From Candidatus Krumholzibacteriia bacterium (GTDB taxonomy: Bacteria > Krumholzibacteriota > Krumholzibacteriia > Krumholzibacteriales > Krumholzibacteriaceae): a DNA stretch of 7,133 nt. Shown here one piece after another: positions 1-5,553 of this stretch (positions are counted from its first letter, which is position 1; each line of letters begins with the position of its first letter). The position numbers were made by a program, and so were the translations under genes. The stretch spans positions 1 to 7,133 of the forward strand of contig JAQTVX010000110.1 in assembly GCA_028706585.1 (NCBI GenBank), in the 5' to 3' direction. The notes under the pieces are model-generated. The model was given only the letters and a program-made list of their open reading frames with translations. It ran no database searches and was not told where the DNA came from.

Positions 1-822
1 AGCCATACGATCCGTTCGGTCGCCCGTCTGGCGGCGTCTTCGTCCGCGTTCGATAGGCACGCGATCGCCATCAACGCGGCGAAGGGTCTCGAAGAAAGAA
101 CTCTTTGCAGGATGAGCGAGGTGCTTGCCCAGGAGCTTCCGATCCCGAAAAGGAGGATCGTCGGACTTCTCGGCCCCAGCCACGCCGAAGAAGTCAGCCG
201 GCGCATGCCAACGTCCATCGTAGTTGCGGGCACCGCTCCCGATATTCTCGAGGAAATCCAGGGATTCTTCATGAACGAGTACTTCCGTGTCTATACGAAT
301 ACCGATATTATCGGTGTCGAGCTGGGTGTTTCCCTCAAAAATACAATCGCGATCGCCTCCGGCATATGCGACGGCCTGGGCTTCGGGGACAACACGAAGG
401 CAGCACTCATCACGCGGGGTCTCGCCGAAATGAAGCGCCTCGCGTGCAGGATGGGGGGAAGGGAAGAAACCTTGAGCGGGCTCGCAGGCGTCGGTGATCT
501 GATCGTCACCTGTATGAGCCGCCATAGCAGGAACAGGCACGTCGGCGAAGAGATCGGCAGAGGCAAAAAGCTGCCGCAGATTTTGGGCGAAATGGTGATG
601 GTCGCAGAGGGCGTCAAAACGACCAAGGCGGCGGTTAGGCTCGCCTCCCGCGTCGGAATCGAGCTCCCGATCGCGGAGCAGGTTCACCGCGTTCTTTTCC
701 GCGGAAAGGATCCGCGCAAGGCGATCAAGGATCTCATGGTTCGAAAGGCGAAAAGAGAAATGGAGCGATACAGGGTGGAGAGCGGGGGAAGAACCCCCTC
801 TAGAAGGAAGCGTGGAACATGA
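1..822 (+). CDS. gpsA: Glycerol-3-phosphate dehydrogenase [NAD(P)+], 5'-truncated by the window edge
   Basis: Cytosolic enzyme that reduces dihydroxyacetone phosphate to sn-glycerol-3-phosphate, the backbone for phospholipid synthesis. The frame is open from base 1, so the gene begins upstream; about 80 N-terminal residues holding the GxGxxG nucleotide-binding site are missing, judged by alignment from memory to E. coli GpsA (339 aa). The 273 visible residues show AAKGLE (about residues 26-31), GPSHAEEV (58-65), and the catalytic block ELGVSLKN with the conserved lysine at visible residue 113 (codon 337-339). They also show GLAGVGDLIVTC and SRNR (R177, N178), the substrate-binding part of the C-terminal domain. 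The ATG at 112 is internal, because homology continues well upstream of it. The stop TGA (820-822) overlaps the start of the MerR gene, suggesting translational coupling. The basic, Ser/Arg-rich last 13 residues look like a non-conserved tail. Confidence 0.95.
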   Translation, partial: SHTIRSVARLAASSSAFDRHAIAINAAKGLEERTLCRMSEVLAQELPIPKRRIVGLLGPSHAEEVSRRMPTSIVVAGTAPDILEEIQGFFMNEYFRVYTNTDIIGVELGVSLKNTIAIASGICDGLGFGDNTKAALITRGLAEMKRLACRMGGREETLSGLAGVGDLIVTCMSRHSRNRHVGEEIGRGKKLPQILGEMVMVAEGVKTTKAAVRLASRVGIELPIAEQVHRVLFRGKDPRKAIKDLMVRKAKREMERYRVESGGRTPSRRKRGT

Positions 823-1184
823 TGAAATCCAGCCAGAAACTCTATTACTCGATAGGCGAGGTGAGCGATCTCATAAAGGTGAAGCCTCACGTTCTGAGAT
901 ACTGGGAGACTCAGTTTCCGGTTCTAAGCCCGAAGAAGAACCGGGCGGGAAACAGAACCTACCGTGTTCGGGACATAAAGCTGCTCATTGCCATTCGCAG
1001 CCTGCTCTACGAACGTAAGTACACAATCGCTGGTGCACGCCGCAAGCTCAGGGAGTTCAATAACGATCCGACGGTCATCGCGGAGCAGCTCAGCATCCCC
1101 TTTGCGGATCCCGAGAAGAGACAGGCCATAGCCTCGCTCCGGAAGGGCCTCATGGAGTTGAAGGAGCTCGTTGAGGCGCTCTGA
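819..1184 (+). CDS. Small MerR-family transcriptional regulator
   Basis: Predicted DNA-binding protein of 121 aa. Residues 9-78 form a MerR-type winged helix-turn-helix: YYSIGEVSDLIKV (helix-turn-helix start), HVLRYWETQFP (the usual R-x-W/Y-E segment), then NRAGNRTYRVRDI (wing) and a helix leading to YTIAGARRKL. The C-terminal stretch (about 98-121) is Lys/Glu/Leu-rich and could form a short dimerising coiled coil. There is no room for an effector-binding domain and no cysteine cluster for metals, so the signal it senses is unknown. The ATG at 819 overlaps the gpsA stop (ATGA), and a good Shine-Dalgarno AAGGAAG at 804-810 lies 8 nt before it; the ATG at 822 is an alternative. Co-transcription with gpsA suggests, but does not prove, a role in lipid or envelope gene control. 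The family is clear from sequence; the target is not. Confidence 0.88.
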   Translation: MMKSSQKLYYSIGEVSDLIKVKPHVLRYWETQFPVLSPKKNRAGNRTYRVRDIKLLIAIRSLLYERKYTIAGARRKLREFNNDPTVIAEQLSIPFADPEKRQAIASLRKGLMELKELVEAL

Positions 1185-1219
1185 TCGAGCCGCTTATCGC
1201 CCGCTGCGCGCCGGCTCGA
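1185..1219 (+). terminator. Hairpin after the MerR gene, possible terminator without T tract
   Basis: TCGAGCCG (1185-1192) and CGGCTCGA (1212-1219) form a perfect 8-bp stem with a 19-nt loop, starting just after the MerR stop codon. No run of T follows, so this is not a canonical intrinsic terminator. Its position between two probable transcription units is the main support. Confidence 0.35.
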
Positions 1220-1266
1220 CGTGCCGGGGACTTGCGTTCTCACGGGCCGCTCCTCTTGCTTTTCGC

Positions 1267-1296
1267 TTGTGTGCAGTCCAAAAACGATGATATTCT
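1267..1296 (+). promoter_or_regulatory. Possible sigma-70-type promoter for tRNA-Pro(GGG)
   Basis: TTGTGT (1267-1272), an 18-nt spacer and TATTCT (1291-1296, 4 of 6 to TATAAT) would start transcription near 1303, a few bases before the mature tRNA end at 1307. The -35 element matches only 3 of 6, so this is a weak call resting largely on position. Confidence 0.35.
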
Positions 1297-1306
1297 TGCT
1301 TCTGGT

Positions 1307-1383
1307 CGGGGCGTGGCGCAGCTTGGTAGCGCACTAGCATGGGGGGCTAGTGGTCGCTGGTTCAAATCCAGTCGCCCCGACCA
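1307..1383 (+). tRNA. tRNA-Pro, anticodon GGG
   Basis: Full cloverleaf: acceptor stem CGGGGCG/CGCCCCG (1307-1313 with 1373-1379); D stem GCGC/GCGC; anticodon stem CTAGC/GCTAG around the loop ATGGGGG with anticodon GGG at 1341-1343; T stem GCTGG/CCAGT with loop TTCAAAT; discriminator A1380; CCA encoded at 1381-1383. It reads the proline codon CCC (and CCU by wobble). The C1-G72 pair with A73 is typical of bacterial tRNA-Pro. It shares its acceptor stem with the tRNA-Pro at 4911 and sits 22 nt before the acyltransferase start. Bases 1303-1306 could extend the acceptor helix by pairing with the ACCA end. Confidence 0.97.
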
Positions 1384-1405
1384 ATTTGCATTAGAATATG
1401 AGAAG

Positions 1406-2248
1406 ATGGTTTCGTATTGCCTATACCGCGTTGCCTCCGCTCTCGTGAGCGTCCTTCCCCGCTCGTGGTCCGCGCGAATCGCCACTTGGATCGCTTTTCT
1501 TTTCTTCATTTTCAAACCGGCTATACGGAGGAATGTCCGGTTGAATTTCGAGAGGCTCGGGATGAGCGGAACGGCCACGTTCCCGGTATTCAAGAATTTC
1601 TCGCACGCCGTCACCGATCTCCTGCGACTTATCCACATGAACTCCGATCAAATGAGAGCGCTATGCACGGTGCGAGGCACCGACAATCTCGATGCAGCGC
1701 TGAAGAAGGGAAGGGGGGCGATCCTGTTCGCTCCTCACCTCGGGCCGTGGGAAATAGGTGGCGCCTTCATATCAAGCCTCGGCTACGCGATGCATACCGT
1801 CGCGCTGGAGCACCCATCGTCCCGTGTCACCGGGTTTTTCAGCATGATGCGCAAGAGGTGGGGCTTCGCCGACTACCCTTTACGTTCGTGCGCTGTCGGG
1901 CTCATGAAGGCACTTGAGAGAGGAGAAACCGTCGTGCTCCTCGTCGATCGAAACTTCTCGCATCGGGGAACACGTTTCCATTTTCTCGGTAGCGAAGTGC
2001 TACTTCCGGACGGCCACATCACGCTCGCATTGAGATCGGGAGCGGCGCTGCTTCCCTCGTTCTCATACTACAGTGCGGAGGGTGGGATCCAGGTTGTCAT
2101 AGGCGAGGAGATTCCCGTTGGCGATAGAGATTCGTCGAATGCCGCAATCGGCGCCGCCTGTCTTGCGCGGATAGAGGAATGCGTGAGAGAGCACCCCGAT
2201 CAGTGGTTCGCATTCGATCATCTCTGGGAGGAGGCGAGAGGTGTTTGA
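1406..2248 (+). CDS. LpxL/HtrB-type lysophospholipid (lipid A-like) acyltransferase
   Basis: Predicted inner-membrane enzyme of 280 aa that transfers an acyl chain to a lipid or glycolipid acceptor; in Gram-negatives this family makes the secondary acyl groups of lipid A. An N-terminal hydrophobic segment (about 23-36) is followed by the family catalytic motif H(X)4E in APHLGPWEIGG (H111, E116). Then come VVLLVDRNFSHRG with D181, FHFLGSEVLLPDG, a Leu/Pro-rich core strand and the C-terminal HPDQWFAFDHLW that typifies the family. The reading frame runs upstream through the tRNA, but that part cannot be coding. The ATG at 1406 gives the expected N-terminus (LYRVASALVSVLPRS), although its Shine-Dalgarno is poor (only GAGAAG abutting the ATG). 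The stop overlaps the next gene by 8 nt. Exact acceptor (Kdo-lipid A, another glycolipid or a phosphatidylinositol mannoside-like lipid) cannot be decided here. Confidence 0.88.
   Translation: MVSYCLYRVASALVSVLPRSWSARIATWIAFLFFIFKPAIRRNVRLNFERLGMSGTATFPVFKNFSHAVTDLLRLIHMNSDQMRALCTVRGTDNLDAALKKGRGAILFAPHLGPWEIGGAFISSLGYAMHTVALEHPSSRVTGFFSMMRKRWGFADYPLRSCAVGLMKALERGETVVLLVDRNFSHRGTRFHFLGSEVLLPDGHITLALRSGAALLPSFSYYSAEGGIQVVIGEEIPVGDRDSSNAAIGAACLARIEECVREHPDQWFAFDHLWEEARGV
2226..2234 (+). promoter_or_regulatory. Strong Shine-Dalgarno for the GTG start of the glycosyltransferase
   Basis: GGGAGGAGG lies inside the last codons of the acyltransferase, 6 nt before the GTG at 2241. It supports the GTG start and translation coupled to the upstream gene. 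Confidence 0.7.
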
Positions 2249-2918
2249 CCGGATCACGGCGATAGTGCCGGCCTACAATGCGGCCGCTGGAATAGAGGCG
2301 GTTCTCGAGAAGATCAAGCGGCACATTCCGGCGGGAAACATCATTGTCGTCGACGACGGTTCGATCGATGATACCGCTGGAATCGCGGCGCGTTCCGGCG
2401 CGATTGTCATACGGCATGAGATGAACAAGGGAAAGGGAGCGGCGATCAGGACAGCGATCCCGCGGCTCTCATCGCTCCCAGGCATAGAAGGCGTCGTAAT
2501 GCTCGATGCCGACGGACAGCATGATCCGATGGAGATCCCACGGTTCGTGGAGGAATTTTCGAAAGGCCGGGCCGATCTCATCATTGGAAACCGGATGGCG
2601 AATCGCCGCGGCATGCCGGCGATTCGCGTATTCGCCAACCGTCTTACGTCGGCGGTTGTGAGTCTTCGGACCGGGCAGCGTATTCCGGACAGCCAGAACG
2701 GATACAGGCTCGTGCGAGCGTCACTGCTCGAGCGGCTCGATCTTGTGACGTCGCGGTACGAGATCGACAGCGAAATAATCATAAAGGCATGTCGCGCGCG
2801 TGCGAGGGTCTCGTCGATTCCGGTCAACACGATCTATGGCGAGGAAAAGAGCTCGATCAGACCCTTGCACGACGCGTTGCGCTTTATAGCGCTGGTCATC
2901 AGAAGTCTTTTTTGGTAG
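2241..2918 (+). CDS. Family 2 glycosyltransferase, dolichyl-phosphate-mannose-synthase-like
   Basis: Predicted cytosolic/membrane-associated GT-A glycosyltransferase of 225 aa that moves a sugar from a nucleotide sugar to a lipid carrier or glycolipid. Residues 5-13 (ITAIVPAYN) begin the fold; VVDDGSIDDT (36-45) binds the nucleotide; NKGKGAAIRTAI (62-73) follows; VMLDADGQHDP (86-96) carries the metal-binding DxD (D89, D91); GNRMANRRGMP and PDSQNGYRLVRASLLERL (149-166) are acceptor-side motifs seen in the DPM1-like branch. YEIDSEIIIKA and SSIRPLHDALRF close the domain. There is no C-terminal transmembrane domain, although the last residues are hydrophobic. The GTG start is set by a strong Shine-Dalgarno at 2226-2234 and overlaps the acyltransferase by 8 nt, so the two probably act on the same lipid. 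Donor and acceptor sugars are unknown. Confidence 0.87.
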   Translation: MFDRITAIVPAYNAAAGIEAVLEKIKRHIPAGNIIVVDDGSIDDTAGIAARSGAIVIRHEMNKGKGAAIRTAIPRLSSLPGIEGVVMLDADGQHDPMEIPRFVEEFSKGRADLIIGNRMANRRGMPAIRVFANRLTSAVVSLRTGQRIPDSQNGYRLVRASLLERLDLVTSRYEIDSEIIIKACRARARVSSIPVNTIYGEEKSSIRPLHDALRFIALVIRSLFW

Positions 2919-2948
2919 CATCCTCCTTTCCGAAACGGGCATCGATGC

Positions 2949-2957
2949 GGGGGAGAG
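2949..2957 (+). promoter_or_regulatory. Shine-Dalgarno supporting the GTG start of surE
   Basis: The purine run GGGGGAGAG lies 6 nt before the GTG at 2964. No promoter-like pair is evident in the 45-nt gap after the glycosyltransferase, so read-through from upstream is likely. Confidence 0.6.
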
Positions 2958-2963
2958 CACCCG

Positions 2964-3743
2964 GTGGACGAGAAGAAAACGATTCTGATAACTAACGACG
3001 ACGGCATCGCCGCGGAAGGGCTGCGAGCGCTATCTGAATCCCTTGCAGAAATGGGCGACGTGATCATCGTGGCGCCGGAGCAGGAGCAGAGCGCTTCGAG
3101 TCACGCGATTACCCTCGACAAGCCGCTCAGGATCAAGGAAATCTCGCCACGCCGATACGGCGTTTCGGGAACTCCCACCGACTGCGTTCTTCTCGCCATC
3201 CACGGAATTCTCGAGCGAAAGCCCGACCTAATCGTTTCCGGCATCAATCACGGCCCCAATATGGGCGAGGACGTGACGTATTCGGGCACAGTTGCCGCGG
3301 CGATCGAAGGGTGCATTTTAGGCATCAACTCGATGGCCATATCGCTCACCTCCTGGGAACCGGTATCTTTCGACGGAGCGGCCGCGGCGGCAGGCCGCCT
3401 CGCAAGGGTGCTTCTCGACATGGGCCGGGGCAAGGCGCGGCTCTGGAATGTGAACGTACCAGCGATTCCGCGGGAGGCGATCAGGGGCATAAGGGTTACG
3501 AAGCTTGGCTCGCGCATCTACAACGACCTCATCATCAAGAAGAAGGACCCCCGCGGCAGAGACTATTTCTGGATCGGCGGGGCTGAGCCCGGGTGGAGCA
3601 CCGAGGACGACACCGACTTCGCGGCCGTGAGCGCCGGATACATATCGGTGACGCCGCTCCGACTCGATTTCACGGACTACGAAGGCATTATCGAGCTGGA
3701 GGAACACAGGCTCGCATGGAACCCGGAACAGACTACGCAATAG
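2964..3743 (+). CDS. surE: 5'/3'-nucleotidase SurE
   Basis: Metal-dependent phosphatase that removes phosphate from nucleoside 5'- and 3'-monophosphates (and, in some species, short polyphosphate), linked in E. coli to stationary-phase survival. At 259 aa it has the usual family length. The N-terminal ILITNDDG motif gives metal ligands D12 and D13; PEQEQSASSHAIT supplies S43; VSGINHGPNMGEDVTYSGTVAAAIEG (about 91-116) supplies N95 and the phosphate-binding loop. GTPTDCVLLAIHG (69-81) is also characteristic. The GTG start is chosen because a good purine-rich Shine-Dalgarno sits 6 nt upstream and because NDDG then falls near the N-terminus as in the family. The 3' end overlaps pcm by 28 nt in another frame. 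The surE-pcm pairing is widespread in bacteria. Confidence 0.96.
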   Translation: MDEKKTILITNDDGIAAEGLRALSESLAEMGDVIIVAPEQEQSASSHAITLDKPLRIKEISPRRYGVSGTPTDCVLLAIHGILERKPDLIVSGINHGPNMGEDVTYSGTVAAAIEGCILGINSMAISLTSWEPVSFDGAAAAAGRLARVLLDMGRGKARLWNVNVPAIPREAIRGIRVTKLGSRIYNDLIIKKKDPRGRDYFWIGGAEPGWSTEDDTDFAAVSAGYISVTPLRLDFTDYEGIIELEEHRLAWNPEQTTQ

Positions 3744-4357
3744 CCCGCCGCCGGATGGTGGGGGAACAGCTCGAGGCGCGGGACATCACGGACAAGAATG
3801 TCCTTCGAGCGTTTCTCGAGATTCCGCGCCATCTCTTCGTAGATGCGGCCGTAGGAAGCCGCGCCTACGACGACTGCTCGTTCCCCATCGGATACGATCA
3901 GACGATATCCCAGCCCTACACGATAGCGTTTATGGTTCAATCGCTTCAAATCCAGCGGGAGCACCGCGTGCTCGAGATCGGAACGGGATCCGGATACCAG
4001 ACAGCGATCCTATCGCTGCTCGCGAGGGATGTTTTTTCGATTGAGCGGCTCGCGCCCCTTTTGAAAACGGCAGAGCGAACGCTGAGTGGAATACGGACAG
4101 GCAGCATCAGAATCAAGACGGGAGACGGGGGTCTCGGATGGAGCAGCTATGCGCCATTCGACAGGATCATTGTCTCGGCCGCGATGCGGGAGCGCCCGGC
4201 GACGCTTCTGGATCAGCTCGCCCATGGGGGGAGGCTCATCGCTCCCATAAGCGATAGCGCGGAGCATATTGTTCTCTTCGCGAAAGAGGCGGGGAACGTC
4301 ACCGAGCGTCGCCTCGCACGATGCTCGTTCGTGCCGCTCATAAAAGGAGATGGCTAA
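3716..4357 (+). CDS. pcm: Protein-L-isoaspartate O-methyltransferase
   Basis: Cytosolic S-adenosylmethionine-dependent repair enzyme that methylates isoaspartyl residues arising in aged proteins so that they can revert to aspartate. The 213-aa protein shows MVGEQLEARDI (14-24), PRHLFVD (37-43), PIGYDQTISQPY (57-68, with conserved S65), the SAM-binding motif I VLEIGTGSGYQTAIL (85-99), FSIERLAPL after strand 2, DGGLGW (137-142), FDRIIVSAA and the C-terminal FVPLIKG. Length and order match E. coli Pcm (208 aa). The frame is open further upstream, inside surE, but that part has no similarity. The ATG at 3716 is preferred, with GGAGG at 3698-3702, a somewhat long 13 nt away; the ATG at 3755 is an alternative. 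It overlaps surE by 28 nt and its TAA is followed directly by the GTG of the next gene. Confidence 0.95.
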   Translation: MEPGTDYAIARRRMVGEQLEARDITDKNVLRAFLEIPRHLFVDAAVGSRAYDDCSFPIGYDQTISQPYTIAFMVQSLQIQREHRVLEIGTGSGYQTAILSLLARDVFSIERLAPLLKTAERTLSGIRTGSIRIKTGDGGLGWSSYAPFDRIIVSAAMRERPATLLDQLAHGGRLIAPISDSAEHIVLFAKEAGNVTERRLARCSFVPLIKGDG

Positions 4358-4864
4358 GTGGAATTTCTCTTGCTTTCAACGGCGCTGTCGAACAAGCTCA
4401 TAACGATGCTCATTGCGATGATCCCGCTCGCGGAGCTGAGGGGATCGATGCCTTATGCCATCTTCGTCCTGAAAATGAAATGGACGGAGGCGCTGCTGTG
4501 GTCGATCATCGGCAACTTCATACCCGTGATTCCGATCCTTTTCTGCCTCGAGCGGTTCGCGGGACGCCTCATGAAATACCCGAGTTGGGAACGATTCCTC
4601 ACATGGACCTTCAACCGGACGAGGAGCAAGAGCGGGGCAATCGAGAAATTCCAAGCGGCGGGCCTAGCCATATTCGTGGGCATTCCATTGCCGTTTACGG
4701 GGGCGTGGTCGGGATGCGCCGCGGCGTTTCTGTTCCGGATACCGATGCGTGATTCGATTCCAGCCATTCTGGCCGGGATAGTGATCGCTGGCGTTCTCGT
4801 TTCCCTCGCGTGTCTCGGCATCATCCAGGCCGGTGTATTCCTGGGGCACTGGGGCAGGCAATAA
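4358..4864 (+). CDS. COG2426-type small multidrug-export family membrane protein (function unproven)
   Basis: Predicted integral inner-membrane protein of 168 aa, of the family catalogued as putative small multi-drug export protein (PF06695/COG2426) but with no firm biochemical role that I know of. Family marks are IPLAELRGSMPYAI (22-35) in the first hairpin and GIPLPFTGAWSGCAAAFL (108-125). Hydrophobic stretches lie at about 12-40 (broken by the E-L-R motif), 45-63, 101-127 and 133-157, with a basic loop (TFNRTRSKSG) between the second and third. The GTG start follows the pcm stop with no gap, and the Shine-Dalgarno AAGGAG at 4344-4349 lies 8 nt before it, so it is translationally tied to pcm. 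It occupies the place between pcm and the M23 gene where Gammaproteobacteria have nothing. Confidence 0.82.
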   Translation: MEFLLLSTALSNKLITMLIAMIPLAELRGSMPYAIFVLKMKWTEALLWSIIGNFIPVIPILFCLERFAGRLMKYPSWERFLTWTFNRTRSKSGAIEKFQAAGLAIFVGIPLPFTGAWSGCAAAFLFRIPMRDSIPAILAGIVIAGVLVSLACLGIIQAGVFLGHWGRQ

Positions 4865-4870
4865 ATTTCG

Positions 4871-4899
4871 TTGAGATATTACCCTCCGGATGTTATCCT
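4871..4899 (+). promoter_or_regulatory. Sigma-70-type promoter ahead of tRNA-Pro(CGG)
   Basis: TTGAGA (4871-4876, 5 of 6 to TTGACA), a 17-nt spacer and TATCCT (4894-4899, 4 of 6 to TATAAT). Transcription would begin near 4906, just before the tRNA at 4911, and could continue through the M23, sigma factor and apt genes. It lies in the 46-nt gap after the membrane-protein gene, the natural place for a new unit. Confidence 0.6.
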
Positions 4900-4910
4900 T
4901 AAGGTCCGGT

Positions 4911-4988
4911 CGGGGCGTAGCGCAGCCCGGTTAGCGCGCCTGGTTCGGGACCAGGAGGTCGGTGGTTCAACTCCACTCGCCCCGACCA
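4911..4988 (+). tRNA. tRNA-Pro, anticodon CGG
   Basis: Full cloverleaf: acceptor CGGGGCG/CGCCCCG (4911-4917 with 4978-4984); D stem GCGC/GCGC; anticodon stem CCTGG/CCAGG around loop TTCGGGA with anticodon CGG at 4946-4948; T stem GGTGG/CCACT with loop TTCAACT; discriminator A4985; encoded CCA 4986-4988. It reads the proline codon CCG. The acceptor stem is identical to that of the tRNA-Pro(GGG) at 1307, while the anticodon arms differ. The M23 gene begins only 7 nt after its CCA end. The leader GGT (4908-4910) is complementary to ACC at 4985-4987. Confidence 0.97.
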
Positions 4989-4995
4989 TATTTTT

Positions 4996-5553
4996 ATGCA
5001 CCGAATCCTCTTTCCTTTTTCCATAGTTGTCTGTGTCGCTCTCAGCGCCTGCGCGTCGGCTCCGAGGTATCGCTCCCATGCGCCGGCGGCGCCATCCGTC
5101 CCTCGGACATCTCCCGAAGCAACCGCAACACCGGAGCTTGCGATCCGCTTTTCGCCGCCCGTAAAGGACTTCAACGAGCGCCGAATTTCGAGCGCCTTCG
5201 GTCCTCGCGGTAGTCAAGGCCGACGGCACGATGGCATAGACATCAAAGCGGCTGCGGGCGAGGAAGTAATCGCCGCGGCCTCCGGCAGGGTCATCTTTGC
5301 GGGACGGCAACGCGGATACGGAAACGTGGTGATCATCGATCATGGGGATTCAATCTCCACGGTTTATGCCCACCTTTTCTATGCCTGCGTTAGGAAAGGC
5401 GATTCGGTAGGGGCGGGGCAAAGGATCGGTCGGGCCGGCAGGCGCGGTTCGGCCACGGGGGTGCATCTGCACTTCGAGATCCGCCGTGGAGGCGCCGCGA
5501 TCGACCCGGCGCCGCACCTTTGGCTTGATTCCGGCGGTAAGAAGCCATCATAA
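4996..5553 (+). CDS. M23-family (LytM domain) peptidoglycan endopeptidase lipoprotein, NlpD-like position
   Basis: Predicted secreted, lipid-anchored metallopeptidase of 185 aa acting on peptidoglycan cross-links. The N-terminus is a lipoprotein signal peptide: R3, hydrophobic core, and lipobox LSAC with the lipidated Cys at 19. A Pro/Ala/Ser-rich linker (20-58) leads to the M23 domain (about 60-175): RRHDGIDI gives H78 and D82, VYAHL gives H126, and GVHLHFEI gives H157 and H159. This is the complete LytM zinc and catalytic set, so activity is likely. E. coli NlpD, in the same gene order, has lost these residues and only activates amidases; this protein also lacks a LysM domain. ATG 4996 is the only start giving a signal peptide. 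No Shine-Dalgarno precedes it, and the tRNA-Pro 3' end lies 7 nt upstream. The stop overlaps the sigma gene start (TAATG). Confidence 0.9.
   Translation: MHRILFPFSIVVCVALSACASAPRYRSHAPAAPSVPRTSPEATATPELAIRFSPPVKDFNERRISSAFGPRGSQGRRHDGIDIKAAAGEEVIAAASGRVIFAGRQRGYGNVVIIDHGDSISTVYAHLFYACVRKGDSVGAGQRIGRAGRRGSATGVHLHFEIRRGGAAIDPAPHLWLDSGGKKPS

Noticed and set aside
105..497. Arg/Pro-rich frame overlapping gpsA
   Set aside because: Low-complexity composition typical of a shadow frame in GC-rich DNA; gpsA motifs explain the region.
112..822. gpsA as a complete gene starting at ATG 112
   Set aside because: The frame is open to base 1 and family residues (AAKGLE) lie upstream of 112, so the gene is cut by the window edge.
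1232..1405. Upstream part of the long open frame containing the acyltransferase
   Set aside because: It runs through the tRNA-Pro(GGG) gene; the acyltransferase family N-terminus begins at the ATG at 1406.
3593..3715. Upstream extension of the pcm frame inside surE
   Set aside because: It overlaps conserved surE coding in another frame and has no Pcm similarity; the family N-terminus begins at 3716.
4886..4909. CCGGA...TCCGG inverted repeat after the membrane-protein gene as a terminator
   Set aside because: The stem is only about 5 bp, no T tract follows, and it overlaps the better-supported promoter for tRNA-Pro(CGG).
4879..5343. Minus-strand open frames across tRNA-Pro(CGG) and the M23 gene
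   Set aside because: They are antisense to a tRNA and to a well-supported lipoprotein gene, and show no domain signature.
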